64,000 nt of DNA, from assembly GCF_002749615.1 (NCBI RefSeq), contig NZ_CP024201.1:1054001-1118000 (forward strand), given 5' to 3'. The notes below the pieces were generated by a model, which was not told where the DNA came from, searched no databases, and was given only the letters and a program-made list of their open reading frames with translations. Shown here in pieces: positions 16,383 to 25,529 of this stretch (position 1 is its first letter; each line of letters opens with the position of its first letter). The position numbers and the translations under genes were made by a program. Origin of the DNA: Caulobacter mirabilis. GTDB lineage: Bacteria; Pseudomonadota; Alphaproteobacteria; Caulobacterales; Caulobacteraceae.

Positions 16383-16871
16383 CTACCCCTTAGCCTTGGC
16401 CAGCGCCTCGCCGACGGTCGGAGCGTCCTCGTGCAGGTGGACGTGGCGCAGGTCGCCGGGGATCAGGGCCTCGCCGCAGTGGTCGCAGACGATGCGCGGG
16501 GTGAACGGCTGGCCGCAGTGGTCGTGGACGAACTGGACCGGCGCCTTGCCCTCGTAGACGTGCTTGTTGCCCCAGTCGGCCATGGTCAGCAGCACGCCGC
16601 GCAGGTCCTGACCCTTCTTCGTGAGGACATACTCGTGCCGCGGCGGACGTTCGGAATAGCGGCGGGTCTCCAGCACGCCGTGCGCGACCAGCGTCTTCAG
16701 CCGGGCCGCCAGCACGTTGCGGGCGACGCCCAGCCGCTCCTGCCACTGCTCGAACCGGCGCACGCCCCGGAAGGCGTCCCGCAGGATCAGGAGAGTCCAG
16801 GGATCGCCGATGATCTCGAGCGCTCCGGCGATGCCGCACGTCTGCTGCGAATAGTCCGCTGTCCTACCCAT
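16383..16871 (-). CDS. HxlR-family transcriptional regulator with C-terminal zinc-ribbon-like tail
   Basis: A 162-residue protein. Residues 10-105 match the HxlR winged helix: CGIAGALEIIGDPWTLLILR, FRGVRRFEQWQERLGVARNV, LAARLKTLVAHGVLETRRYS, HEYVLTKKGQDL. The early Cys at about 12 is the usual HxlR cysteine, which in some members senses oxidants or electrophiles. The C-terminal part has a Cys cluster (HDHCGQPF and VCDHCGEAL), probably a metal site. It is divergent from the thiolase gene with a 224-base intergenic region, and may regulate it or itself. Confidence 0.92.
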   Translation of the reverse strand: MGRTADYSQQTCGIAGALEIIGDPWTLLILRDAFRGVRRFEQWQERLGVARNVLAARLKTLVAHGVLETRRYSERPPRHEYVLTKKGQDLRGVLLTMADWGNKHVYEGKAPVQFVHDHCGQPFTPRIVCDHCGEALIPGDLRHVHLHEDAPTVGEALAKAKG

Positions 16872-17095
16872 GACCTGAGTTTGGGGTTTCCCCTAAGGGA
16901 AGGCAAGAGGGTTGTTATTCTGGACGAACGGGTATAGGTTTCCTTTCGCAACTCACAGTCCTGTTGCCAACTCGGGGCGGAGCGGCCGGAGCCGCTGCGC
17001 CCCGCTCTCTTTTCGGGGAACCGCTTCCCCATTGCCTTCGTCCCGGCGCCGGGCCAAAGGTCCGGCCAATTCCGCTTTCCATTCAGGAGATTCCG

Positions 17096-18283
17096 ATGGC
17101 CGCCGCCGATCCCGTCGTCATCGCTTCCTACGCCCGCACGCCCATGGGCGGCTTCCAGGGCGCGCTCGCCGGCGCCAAGGCGACCGAGCTGGGCGCCGCC
17201 GCCGTGAAGGCCGCGCTGGAGCGCGCCGGTCTCGCTGGCGAAAAGGTCGAGCAGATCATCATGGGCTGCGTCCTGCCCGCGGGCCTGGGCCAGGCGCCCG
17301 CCCGTCAGGCCGCCCTGGGCGCCGGCCTGCCGCTGTCGGTCGAGGCGACCACGGTCAACAAGATGTGCGGCAGCGGCATGCAGGCCGCGATCATGGCGCA
17401 TGACGCCCTGGCGGCCGGCTCGGTCGACGTCATCGTCGCCGGCGGCATGGAGAGCATGACCAACGCCCCCTACGTGATGGCCAAGCACCGTTCGGGCGCC
17501 CGCATCGGCCACGATGTGATCAGCGACAGCATGTACCTGGACGGGCTGGAGGACGCCTACACCCCGGGCAAGCTGATGGGGGCCTTCGCGGAGGACGCGG
17601 CCCGCCAGTACCAGTTCACCCGCGAAGAGCAGGACGCCTACGCCATCGAGAGCCTGTCGCGCGCCGTGAAGGCGACGCAGAGCGGGGCCTTCGCCGGCGA
17701 GATCGTCCCGGTCACCATAAAGACCCGCAAGGGCGAGGAAGTCGTCTCAACCGACGAACAGCCCGGCAAGGCCGATCCGGCCAAGATCCCGACCCTGAAG
17801 CCCGCGTTCGCCAAGGACGGCACGATCACCGCCGCCAACGCCAGCTCGATCAGCGACGGCGCCGCCGCCCTGGTCATGACCCGCGAGAGCGTGGCCAAGG
17901 ACCTGGGCCTGCCGATCGTGGCCAAGGTCGTGTCGCACGCCGCCCACGCCCACGAGCCGGGAATGTTCACCACCGCCCCGGTGCCGGCCATGCAGAAGGC
18001 GCTGAAGAAGGCCGGCTGGAGCGTCGAGGACGTCGACCTGTTCGAGGTCAACGAGGCCTTCGCCGTGGTCGCCATGATCGCCCAGCGCGAACTCGGCATC
18101 CCGCGCGAGAAGCTGAACGTCAACGGCGGCGCCACCGCGCTGGGCCACCCGATCGGCGCGTCCGGCGCCCGTATCCTGGCCACCCTGATCGCGGCGCTGC
18201 AGGCGCGCGGCGGCAAGAAGGGCCTGGCCAGCCTCTGCATCGGCGGCGGCGAGGCCACGGCCATGGCGGTGGAGCTGGTCTGA
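17096..18283 (+). CDS. Acetyl-CoA C-acyltransferase (thiolase II family)
   Basis: The product is 395 residues, usual for thiolases. The nucleophile Cys is in NKMCGSGMQAAIMA (about residue 90), with GGMESMTNAP next. The C-terminal catalytic set is NEAFAVVAM, GGATALGHPIGASGAR (His) and CIGGGEATAMA (second Cys). It condenses or cleaves acetyl-CoA / acetoacetyl-CoA; whether it works in polyhydroxybutyrate synthesis or beta-oxidation is not decided here (no phaB or phaC adjacent). The ATG at 17096 follows CAGGAGA at a good distance; upstream frame extension to 16964 has no homology to the family. Confidence 0.95.
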   Translation: MAAADPVVIASYARTPMGGFQGALAGAKATELGAAAVKAALERAGLAGEKVEQIIMGCVLPAGLGQAPARQAALGAGLPLSVEATTVNKMCGSGMQAAIMAHDALAAGSVDVIVAGGMESMTNAPYVMAKHRSGARIGHDVISDSMYLDGLEDAYTPGKLMGAFAEDAARQYQFTREEQDAYAIESLSRAVKATQSGAFAGEIVPVTIKTRKGEEVVSTDEQPGKADPAKIPTLKPAFAKDGTITAANASSISDGAAALVMTRESVAKDLGLPIVAKVVSHAAHAHEPGMFTTAPVPAMQKALKKAGWSVEDVDLFEVNEAFAVVAMIAQRELGIPREKLNVNGGATALGHPIGASGARILATLIAALQARGGKKGLASLCIGGGEATAMAVELV

Positions 18284-18364
18284 TCGTCCTCGATCCGCGC
18301 GGGTGGGGTATCGACCCTATCCGCGAGGGATCGCTCCGGCGGCTGAGGCGCTTATAGTCCGATC

Positions 18365-18637
18365 ATGACTCACGTGACCGACAACGCCGCCGCCGGACGC
18401 TACGAACTGGTCGAGGATGGCGAGACCGCCTACGCCGATTACCGTCGCCAGTCCGACCGGCTGATCATCGACTATGTCTTCTCGCCCCCGCCGCTGCGCG
18501 GAACGGGAACGTCCGGACGCCTGATGGAGGGCGTGGTCGCCGACGCCCGCGCCAAGGGGCTGAAGATCACCCCCCTTTGCGGGTATGCGGCCGCCTGGCT
18601 GAAGCGGCATCCAGAGACCCACGAACTGCTGACCTGA
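18365..18637 (+). CDS. Small GNAT-like N-acetyltransferase (Gcn5-related, NATD1/YjdJ type)
   Basis: A 90-residue single-domain protein: GRYELVEDGETAYADYRRQS, DRLIIDYVFSPPPLRGTGTS, then LMEGVVADARAKGLKITPLC and a C-terminal YAAAWLKRHPE. This is the minimal GNAT fold in which the acetyl-CoA loop is RGTGTSGRL. The family's substrate is not established. The stop lies five bases before the next gene, so it may be co-transcribed with the YbjN-like genes. Confidence 0.88.
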   Translation: MTHVTDNAAAGRYELVEDGETAYADYRRQSDRLIIDYVFSPPPLRGTGTSGRLMEGVVADARAKGLKITPLCGYAAAWLKRHPETHELLT

Positions 18638-18642
18638 GGGGC

Positions 18643-19161
18643 ATGGGCAAGGGGCTGACCATATCGACGTCGACCGGCCTGGCCATCGCCGGGGCGCTGG
18701 CGGTCATCCAGGGCGCCGCGGCCCAGCCGACGTCACCCTACCTGTCCGCCTGGGGCGTGGAGGACATGAAGGCGGCCGTCACGGGGTCCGGCGCCGCCGT
18801 CACCCGCGCCGACGTCACCGCCGAGGGCGACCCCTACATCGCGGCCAAGTCGCCGTCGGGCGTGAAGTTCACCGTCACCGGCCGTCTCTGCGATTTCGCC
18901 GCCGGAGTCAGGACAGGCCCCAAGCGCTGCCGCGGGGCGGTGCTGACCACTCGCTTCAGCCTGGCCAGCGACGCCGCCGTCGACGCGGCGGTGAAGAAAT
19001 GGGCCCGGGAGTACGCCGCCGTGTCGGTCAGCAATGGCGGCGACAACAACGTTCTGGTCATGCGCTACCTGATTTTCGACCACGGCCTTCATCGCGACAA
19101 TCTCAAGGTCAACATCAGCGTCTTCACCGGCGTGGCTGAAGAGATCTGGGCCGCGATCTGA
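18643..19161 (+). CDS. Secreted YbjN-domain-like protein, tandem copy 1
   Basis: A 172-residue protein with a signal peptide (ISTSTGLAIAGALAVIQGAA, cut near AQP). The mature part has the pattern WGVEDMKAAVTGSGAAVTRA, YIAAKSPSGVKFTVTGRLCD, TTRFSLASDAAVD, VSVSNGGDNNVLVMRYLIFD, and LKVNISVFTGVAEEIW. This order (helix, Asp-Gly strand pair, Cys pair, SNGG/NGGD turn, final helix) fits the YbjN family, a chaperone-like fold whose function outside E. coli is poorly known. The next two genes share the same plan. The ATG at 18643 was chosen because GGGGC precedes it and the signal peptide starts there. Confidence 0.78.
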   Translation: MGKGLTISTSTGLAIAGALAVIQGAAAQPTSPYLSAWGVEDMKAAVTGSGAAVTRADVTAEGDPYIAAKSPSGVKFTVTGRLCDFAAGVRTGPKRCRGAVLTTRFSLASDAAVDAAVKKWAREYAAVSVSNGGDNNVLVMRYLIFDHGLHRDNLKVNISVFTGVAEEIWAAI

Positions 19162-19175
19162 TCGAGAGACCCTGA

Positions 19176-19667
19176 ATGCTGAAGATCCTGGCCGCCGCTA
19201 CCGCCTTTGGCCTTGTCGCAACGACGACGGCTGTCGCCCAGCCGGCGTCGAAGCCCGAGCCTCTGATGACCGACTGGGCGTTGGAGGATGTCCGCGCCCT
19301 GATCGTCGAGCGGGGCGAGACGGTTAGCGACTCGGGCGTTGAGAACGGCCAGCTGTTCGTCGCGGGTCGCACCGCCGCCGGCATGAACTTCGTCGCCTAC
19401 GGCGTCGGCTGCGCGGGGACGCCGGTCCGCTGCAAGGGTCTGAACTTGACCACCGGCTATCGGCTGTCCAACAGCGCCGAGGTCGACCAGGCGCTGAAAC
19501 AGATCAATCTGGTCGCTGTCGGTTCCCGCAACGGCGGCGACAGCGCCCTGGATCTGAACCGCTACGTCCTGTTCGACGGCGGGATCGCTAGGGCGAATCT
19601 CAAGGCCAACATCGACGTCTTCTTCAGGCTGACCGGCCAGGTCTGGAAGAGCGCGCAGGGGCAGTAG
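19176..19667 (+). CDS. Secreted YbjN-domain-like protein, tandem copy 2
   Basis: A 163-residue paralogue of the preceding gene: signal peptide KILAAATAFGLVATTTAVAQ, then WALEDVRALIVERGETVSDS, GRTAAGMNFVAYGVGC, CKGLNLTTGYRLSNSAEVDQ, GSRNGGDSALDLNRYVLFDG and NLKANIDVFFRLTGQVWK. The Cys pair and the NGGD turn are shared with copies 1 and 3. It starts 15 bases after copy 1. No enzyme motif is visible. A periplasmic location is inferred from the signal peptide. Confidence 0.78.
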   Translation: MLKILAAATAFGLVATTTAVAQPASKPEPLMTDWALEDVRALIVERGETVSDSGVENGQLFVAGRTAAGMNFVAYGVGCAGTPVRCKGLNLTTGYRLSNSAEVDQALKQINLVAVGSRNGGDSALDLNRYVLFDGGIARANLKANIDVFFRLTGQVWKSAQGQ

Positions 19668-19768
19668 CCTGCGACGAAATGGCCCCGTCCGCATCCCCCA
19701 TTCCGGGTATGCGCCCGAGGCCATACGGGGTCATCCTCCTCTGCGGGAGAACGCTGCTGGGGATACGG

Positions 19769-20245
19769 ATGTTCAAGATCGCCTTCACCGCCGCGGCCGC
19801 GGCGGCCGTCATTACGCTTCCAGGCGTCGCCGCCGCTCAGGCCTTGCTGAGCAGCGCGAGCGCCGAGGACGTCCGCACCGCCGTTGTCGCCTCAGGCGCC
19901 AAAGTGACCAAGGTCCGCAACGACGATGAGGTCTACATCGCCGCCGAGGCGTCGAGCGGGATGAAGTTCGGCGTCGAGGGACGGGCGTGTAAGGGCGCTT
20001 CGGGCAAGAAACGCTGCGACGGGCTGTATATCGAGGCCACCTTCGACGTCGAGGCCGCGAAGATCGACGACACCGTGAAGAAGCTCGCGCCGCAGTATGC
20101 GGCGGTCGCGGTTCTGGCCAACGGCGGCGACGGCGTCCGCGTATCCCGCTACATCATCCTCGATTATGGGGTCGCCCCCCAGAACCTGGCGATGAACCTC
20201 CAAGTCTTTGTCGCCATCGCCGATAAGGTCTGGAACGCACTTTAG
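19769..20245 (+). CDS. Secreted YbjN-domain-like protein, tandem copy 3
   Basis: A 158-residue paralogue with signal peptide KIAFTAAAAAAVITLPGVAA, then SAEDVRTAVVASGAKVTKVR, YIAAEASSGMKFGVEGRACK, KKRCDGLYIEATFDVE, VAVLANGGDGVRVSRYIILD and NLAMNLQVFVAIADKVWNAL. The ATG at 19769 fits the signal peptide; the 101-base gap to copy 2 leaves room for its own promoter. The three copies diverge in sequence but keep order and spacing, which points to old tandem duplication. Confidence 0.78.
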   Translation: MFKIAFTAAAAAAVITLPGVAAAQALLSSASAEDVRTAVVASGAKVTKVRNDDEVYIAAEASSGMKFGVEGRACKGASGKKRCDGLYIEATFDVEAAKIDDTVKKLAPQYAAVAVLANGGDGVRVSRYIILDYGVAPQNLAMNLQVFVAIADKVWNAL

Positions 20246-20324
20246 GGCTTAACGCCGCCGAACAGTCGTTTCACACTCGCCGTAAGCAGGCGTTCGACCT
20301 GCACAATGAGGCGAGGAGAACGGG

Positions 20325-21758
20325 ATGGGGTTCGCGGAGTATGCGTCGTACGACGGCCTGGGTCTGGCCGAACTGGTGCGGAAGGGCGAAGTCTCGCCGG
20401 CCGAGCTGGTCGAGGCGGCGATCGAGCGGATCGAGCGCCACAACGGCAAGCTCAACGCCGTCACCTACAAGGCCTATGACGAGGCGCGGAAGGTCGCCGC
20501 CGGCGACCTGCCCGACGGACCGTTCAAGGGCGCGCCGTTCCTGATCAAGGACCTGGGCGCCAAGGTTACCGGCTGGCCGCGCACCTCGGGCTCGAACTAC
20601 GCCGACGTCGCCGCCGACAGTGAGGACAGCGAGCTGATCCGCCGCTACCGCGCCAGCGGGGTGGTGCTCCTCGGCAAGACCAACACCCCGGAGTACGGCA
20701 TCCCGGGCATCACCCAGTCGGAGCGACTGGGGCCCTGCGGCAATCCCTGGAATCCGGAGCATGTCTCGGGCGGTTCGTCGGGCGGCGCGGCCAGCGCCAC
20801 GGCGGCGGGGATTGTCCCCCTGGCCCACGCCAGCGACGGCCTGGGCTCGATCCGCATCCCGGCGGCCAACTGCGGTCTGGTCGGAATGAAGATCACCCGT
20901 GACCGCACCCCGATCTGCGAGACCACCGATGGGGCCATGGGCTTCTCGGTGCACCACGTCGTCAGCCGCACGGTCCGCGACAGCGCCGCCATGCTGGACG
21001 CCACGGGCGGTCCTCAGCCGGGCGATCCGTTCGCCCCGCCGCAGAAGGAGCGGCCCTTCCTCGAGGAGGTCTCGCGCAGCCCCGGCAAGCTGCGTATCGC
21101 CTGGTCGCTGGAGACGCCCAGCGGCCGGCCGATGGGCGAGGAGATGATCGCCGCCACCCACCGCACCGTCGCCGTGCTGAAGGCGCTCGGCCATGACGTC
21201 TTCGAGATGGGCCTGGGGATCGACTACCGCCTGATGTACCGGGCTCAGGGCTACGTCTCGGCCAGCAATTTCGCCGCCTCGATGCAGCGTCGGGCCGAGG
21301 CCTACGGCCGCGAGCCTGAGCCGGGCGAACTCGGCCCCCTGGCCCAGCGCGCCTGGGACGCCGGCCGTCGCGTCACCGGCCAGCAGGCCTTCTGGGGCTG
21401 GCAGCAGCTCCGCCTCAGCAACATCCAGGTCCTGGAGCGTTTTCAGCAGTTCGACGTCTTCCTGACGCCGACCATGAGCACGCCGTCGCCGCGGATCGAC
21501 TGGCTGGACCCCTTGGCTCTTGCCGACGACCTGCGCGAGTTCGACAAGCGCCAGGCCGCCACCTACGGCACCACCCCGACCTTCAACTTCACCGGCCAGC
21601 CGTCGCTGTCCCTGCCGCTCTGGCAGAGCCAGGACAACCTGCCGCTGGGCATGATGTTCAGCGGCCGTTTCGGCGACGAGGCGACCCTGTACCGCCTGGC
21701 CGGCCAGCTGGAGAAGGAGATCCCCTGGATCGACCGCAAGCCTGTGGTGTGGGGGTAG
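20325..21758 (+). CDS. Amidase-signature family amidase
   Basis: A 477-residue protein with the full Ser-cisSer-Lys triad of the family: Lys in FLIKDLGAKV (about 72), cis-Ser in HVSGGSSGGAASATAAGIVP and nucleophile Ser in DGLGSIRIPAANCGLVGMK. Such enzymes hydrolyse amides or esters; the natural substrate is not indicated. The length is typical. GAGGAGAA precedes the ATG. The stop is one base before the next gene's GTG. It is not part of gatCAB, because no gatC or gatB is adjacent. Confidence 0.93.
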   Translation: MGFAEYASYDGLGLAELVRKGEVSPAELVEAAIERIERHNGKLNAVTYKAYDEARKVAAGDLPDGPFKGAPFLIKDLGAKVTGWPRTSGSNYADVAADSEDSELIRRYRASGVVLLGKTNTPEYGIPGITQSERLGPCGNPWNPEHVSGGSSGGAASATAAGIVPLAHASDGLGSIRIPAANCGLVGMKITRDRTPICETTDGAMGFSVHHVVSRTVRDSAAMLDATGGPQPGDPFAPPQKERPFLEEVSRSPGKLRIAWSLETPSGRPMGEEMIAATHRTVAVLKALGHDVFEMGLGIDYRLMYRAQGYVSASNFAASMQRRAEAYGREPEPGELGPLAQRAWDAGRRVTGQQAFWGWQQLRLSNIQVLERFQQFDVFLTPTMSTPSPRIDWLDPLALADDLREFDKRQAATYGTTPTFNFTGQPSLSLPLWQSQDNLPLGMMFSGRFGDEATLYRLAGQLEKEIPWIDRKPVVWG

Positions 21759-21759
21759 G

Positions 21760-22488
21760 GTGCTCGGTTTCCTGAAGAGGCTTTTCGGCGACGGGCGGAA
21801 GCCGTCTGCCGTCCCTCCTCCGCCGATGGCTGGGCCCTCCCGGCCGCAACCGCCGCCGTCGCAGGCGCTGCTCCGGCGTCTGCGCATGGACGAGTACGCC
21901 GCCCTGCTGACGCCCGGCATGCGGACCGTGGACCTGGACGAGGCGACGCGGACGCGCGTCCTGGCCGCCGCCCGGTCGGTCTGGCCGCAGACCGGCTTCA
22001 AGCGTTGGGAGGCCCTTTCCCGCCGCGTCGAGCTTGCCGCCCAGACGGCCGACGGCCGGACCGTGCTGGCGCATGTCACGGCGGACTGGAAGGACTGTTT
22101 CGTCATCATCCTGCTGGACCGGTCGACGGACAGTCTGGAGGCCTTCTTCGTGTTCGACATCGGCGCCGAATACCGTCCGTTGACGCTGGAATGTCCGGGG
22201 CTGCGCGACGCGGGCGAATTGACGCCCGAGGTGATCGAGCGGGCCGTCGCCGGCCTGGGCGTCGACGACGATAGCTATCTGATCCTCGACGCCGGCGAGG
22301 GGACCTACATGCAGGCCGCCCGCCGGGAGGAGGGCGTTGTGGTCGAGTTCCAGCTGGCCACCGTCCAGAACCACTTCAAGGTCGCCGCGCCGGTGAACGA
22401 CGCCGTCGCGATCGAGCTCCTGACCAGCTACGCCTTCGGCCGCAAGGAGTGGGCCTCGCGTGTGGACTGGCGTCCCCTATTCCTCTGA
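21760..22488 (+). CDS. Hypothetical cytosolic protein
   Basis: A 242-residue protein that I do not recognise. It has a short basic start (LGFLKRLFGDGRKP), a Pro-rich linker to about 35, and a globular domain with VFVFDIGAEYRPLTLECPGL-like and LGVDDDSYLILDAGEGTYMQ segments. No signal peptide or membrane helix is seen. The GTG start is one base after the amidase stop, so translation is probably coupled. Its stop lies 14 bases before the next gene. Confidence 0.7.
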   Translation: MLGFLKRLFGDGRKPSAVPPPPMAGPSRPQPPPSQALLRRLRMDEYAALLTPGMRTVDLDEATRTRVLAAARSVWPQTGFKRWEALSRRVELAAQTADGRTVLAHVTADWKDCFVIILLDRSTDSLEAFFVFDIGAEYRPLTLECPGLRDAGELTPEVIERAVAGLGVDDDSYLILDAGEGTYMQAARREEGVVVEFQLATVQNHFKVAAPVNDAVAIELLTSYAFGRKEWASRVDWRPLFL

Positions 22489-22502
22489 ACCCGGAAACCG
22501 CC

Positions 22503-23465
22503 ATGAAAGCCGCCGTCTACTACGAGAACGGAACCCCCGACGTCCTGCGCTACGAGGACGTCCCCGACCCCGTCTGCCATCCGAAGGGCGTGATCATCCG
22601 GGTCCTGGCCGTGAGCATCGAGGGCGGCGACACCCTGAACCGCTGGCGCGGACCGCTCGTGACCACCCCGCACATCGTCGGCTACCAGGCCTCGGGCGAG
22701 ATCGTCGAGGTCGGCTCGGAGGTCGAGCATCTGAAGGTCGGCCAGAAGGTCGCCACCGTCGACGGCTTCGGCAGTCACGCCGAGCTGCGTCCGGTTCCGG
22801 CCCGCAACTGCTGGCCGATCCCCGACGGCTTCGATCCTCGGTTGGCCGCCGTGATCCCGGTGGCCTTCGGCACCGCCCACGACTGCCTGTTCGAGTTCGG
22901 ACGGCTGAAGGCGGGCGAGACCGTGCTGGTCCAGGCGGGGGCCTCGGGCGTAGGCCTGGCCGCCATCCAGCTGGCCAAGCGCGCCGGCGCGACAGTGCTG
23001 GCCACGGCCTCCAGCGACGAGCGGCTGGAACGCCTGAAGCAGTGGGGCCTCGACCATGGCGTCAACTACAAGGCCGAGGACGTCGCCCGGGCGGTGATGC
23101 GCCTCACCGACAAGAAGGGCGTGAACCTGGTCGTCGACAGCGTCGGCGGCGCGACCCTGGCCGGCTCCTTGGCCTCGCTGGGTCATCGCGGCCGCTGCTC
23201 GATGGTCGGCAACGCCGGACGCGAACCCATGACGGTGGACGTCTCCAGCCTGATGGGCGGCAACCGCAGTTTGACCGGCGTCTTCCTGGGCGCCGAGATC
23301 ATGACCGACCGGGCCCACGACATGATCCAGGGCCTCATCGACAGCGCCGCCCGCGGCGAGATCGAGGTGGTCATCGACCGCGAGTTCCCGCTGTCGGAAG
23401 CCGCCGCCGCCCATGCCTATATCGAGAGCCGCCAGGCCGTCGGACGGGTGCTGCTGATCCCCTAG
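22503..23465 (+). CDS. Zinc-independent MDR-family NADPH:quinone reductase-like oxidoreductase
   Basis: A 320-residue medium-chain dehydrogenase/reductase: MKAAVYYENGTPDVLRYEDV at the start, GYQASGEIVEVGSEVEHLKV in the catalytic domain and the nucleotide-binding AGASGVGLAAIQLAKRAGAT at about 140-160. The structural-zinc Cys cluster of alcohol dehydrogenases is absent, so it belongs to the quinone-reductase branch. Substrate unknown. The ATG at 22503 was chosen because upstream residues overlap the preceding gene. Confidence 0.9.
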   Translation: MKAAVYYENGTPDVLRYEDVPDPVCHPKGVIIRVLAVSIEGGDTLNRWRGPLVTTPHIVGYQASGEIVEVGSEVEHLKVGQKVATVDGFGSHAELRPVPARNCWPIPDGFDPRLAAVIPVAFGTAHDCLFEFGRLKAGETVLVQAGASGVGLAAIQLAKRAGATVLATASSDERLERLKQWGLDHGVNYKAEDVARAVMRLTDKKGVNLVVDSVGGATLAGSLASLGHRGRCSMVGNAGREPMTVDVSSLMGGNRSLTGVFLGAEIMTDRAHDMIQGLIDSAARGEIEVVIDREFPLSEAAAAHAYIESRQAVGRVLLIP

Positions 23466-23558
23466 GGGACCGTCGCAAAGTCTTCACGCGGCGACATGGA
23501 ACCGCGCCATGGCCGGGCCGCTCTCCCCTCGGGAAACAACCGAAGCGGAGGGCGCGTC

Positions 23559-24251
23559 ATGGCGGCCAAACCGAACATCATCCTCGTCCACGGGGCCTGG
23601 GGCGACGCCTCGCACTGGCGGCATGTGATCCCGCCGCTGGACGCCAAGGGCTATCGCGTTACGGCGGTGCAGAACCCGCTGACCTCGCTGGCCGACGACG
23701 TCGACCGCACCCGGCGGCTGGCCGCGGCCCAGGACGGTCCGACGATCCTGGTCGGCCATTCCTACGGCGGGGCGGTGATCTCGGGCGCCGGACATGAGGC
23801 CAACGTCGTCGGCCTGGTCTATGTCGCCGCCTTCGGCCCCGACGAGGGCGAGAGCCTGGGCGGGATCTTCGGCCGGCGCGAGCCGCCGTCCGGCGGTGCC
23901 GCCATCCGGCCGGACGCCGACGGCTTCCTGTGGCTGGACCGCGGCCTGTTCCACCAGAGCTTCTGCCAGGACCTCGACGCGACCGAATCCCTGGTCATGG
24001 CGCTGACCCAGAAGCCGATCGCCGGCCGCTGCTTCGAGGACAAGGCCGGGCCGCCCGCTTGGAAGACCAAGCCCAGCTGGTATCAGGTCTCGACCGGCGA
24101 CCACATGATCCCGCCCCAGACCGAGCAGGAGATGGCCGAGCGGATGAACGCCCGGAAGATCGTCTCCCTCGACGCCAGCCACGCCTCCCTGGCCTCGCGG
24201 CCGGACGAGATTGTGGCCCTCGTCGAGGAAGCGGCGGCTGGCGTAGGCTGA
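23559..24251 (+). CDS. Alpha/beta hydrolase
   Basis: A 230-residue esterase-type hydrolase. The oxyanion strand is IILVHGAWGDASHW, the nucleophile elbow GHSYGGAVISG (Ser about 70) and the catalytic His is in SLDASHASLASRPDEIV near the C-terminus. The architecture matches the methylesterase/hydroxynitrile-lyase-like group. No signal peptide. GCGGAGGGCG precedes the ATG. It lies 93 bases after the oxidoreductase and converges with the following membrane-protein gene. Confidence 0.92.
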   Translation: MAAKPNIILVHGAWGDASHWRHVIPPLDAKGYRVTAVQNPLTSLADDVDRTRRLAAAQDGPTILVGHSYGGAVISGAGHEANVVGLVYVAAFGPDEGESLGGIFGRREPPSGGAAIRPDADGFLWLDRGLFHQSFCQDLDATESLVMALTQKPIAGRCFEDKAGPPAWKTKPSWYQVSTGDHMIPPQTEQEMAERMNARKIVSLDASHASLASRPDEIVALVEEAAAGVG

Positions 24252-24261
24252 AGCCGTCCGC

Positions 24262-25446
24262 TCAGGTCTTCGGCAGCGCCGCGCCGGGGCAATCCGTGAT
24301 GAAGGCGTAGCGAAGGCCGAACCGCCCCGGATGGACGGCGAGACAGACCGTCGCTCCGATCGGCGAGGCCTCGAACCGCTCGGCGCTGACCGACATGTCC
24401 TCGAGGGGCGTTTGGCGAACGGCGGACGCCAGGGTCAGCGCCGGATCGTCGTCCGCGGCGCCGCTGCGGGCGACGACGCGCGCCTCCATGACCTGCGGAG
24501 CGGCGAGATCGAGCCTCTCGTTTAGCACGACGATCAGGCCCCAGCCGAGCCCGCACCCGTAGAACAGGGCCATCGGCCAGGCCGCCTTTCCGGCGCCCCG
24601 GTCCGTCAGCCAGAGCAGGCCGGTCAGGACCAGGGCGACCGCGAGGCCGAGCGCCACGGCGTTCGTGGTGTCGATCATCCGGACGCCGAACGTCGCGACG
24701 ACCAGAACGAACATTGGAACTACGATGAGGGCGCCCAGGTCGGCGCCGGGCCAATTGCTCTGGCGCAGCAGGCTTACCCCGCCGCGTCCCGCTACGACCG
24801 TCAGGACGCCGACGAGGGGCATGGCGACGACGAGCGCCAGCGCGACATCCCGCCCGTAGTGGCCGAAGAGAAACCAGATGCCGATGATCGCAGACACGAC
24901 CCACGCCGGGACCTGCAGGCGCTTCAGGAAAAGCAGGCGTTCCTGGCGGGCTTCGATGCTGACGCCGAGCTGGTCGTTGGCCTCCAGCCGAGCCTCTTCG
25001 CGCTGGTAGTCCTCGAGATCCAGGTTCTTGAGAGGCGCGACCCAGGCGACGAAATCGGGGTTCTTGGAGAGGTGGCCGGGCAGGGTCAGCCTGCCGTGGC
25101 CGTCGCTTGTCCGGTATTCGACCATGAGGTCGCCGTCCCCCGGCGGGCGATAACCGACGATGTCGGCCGCTCGCACCACGACCGTTCCCGCGAATTGCCG
25201 ATACTCAAGTCGATCCGGATAGAGACGGAGACGATTGAGGAGCGCGTAGACCAGCCCCCCGAGAGCGAACATCGTCAGGAAGGCGCCAACGCCGACGAGG
25301 AACCATGGACGCTCTCGCGCCAGTTCCGGATCCGCAAACCAAAGCGCCGCCGGTAGAGCCGCGACCGCGAACATCGCGATAGCCCCGATCAGGCTCGCGA
25401 CCCGGGGCGGACGGATTTCGATCGGACGGATGTTGGGCCGCGCCAT
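24262..25446 (-). CDS. Multi-pass membrane protein of unknown function
   Basis: A 394-residue protein. Two N-terminal membrane helices (about 18-40 and 50-75) are followed by a soluble stretch with [20 protein letters not shown] that resembles a PH-like (bacterial PH) domain and [17 protein letters not shown]-type strands. A second cluster of about five to six helices spans 180-310, and the C-terminus is soluble. The combination of a short PH-like domain with membrane helices suggests an inner-membrane protein, but no function is known to me. The ATG at 25446 has GAGGGGGAAAC upstream. It is divergent from the LLM oxidoreductase, 83 bases away. Confidence 0.75.
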   Translation of the reverse strand: MARPNIRPIEIRPPRVASLIGAIAMFAVAALPAALWFADPELARERPWFLVGVGAFLTMFALGGLVYALLNRLRLYPDRLEYRQFAGTVVVRAADIVGYRPPGDGDLMVEYRTSDGHGRLTLPGHLSKNPDFVAWVAPLKNLDLEDYQREEARLEANDQLGVSIEARQERLLFLKRLQVPAWVVSAIIGIWFLFGHYGRDVALALVVAMPLVGVLTVVAGRGGVSLLRQSNWPGADLGALIVVPMFVLVVATFGVRMIDTTNAVALGLAVALVLTGLLWLTDRGAGKAAWPMALFYGCGLGWGLIVVLNERLDLAAPQVMEARVVARSGAADDDPALTLASAVRQTPLEDMSVSAERFEASPIGATVCLAVHPGRFGLRYAFITDCPGAALPKT

Positions 25447-25529
25447 GTTTCCCCCTCGGCGAACGCTCGCCCTCTGTAGAGCGCCGTCCCTGCCGCGCAA
25501 CCGCTTCCGTCGGCGCAAGTCCGTCCTAT

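Noticed and set aside
18284-18364. Terminator after the thiolase gene
   Set aside because: An imperfect inverted repeat is present but lacks a stable stem and a T run.
20246-20324. CtrA site before the amidase gene (CTTAAC word)
   Set aside because: A single TTAAC half-site without a partner and no functional link to CtrA; too weak.
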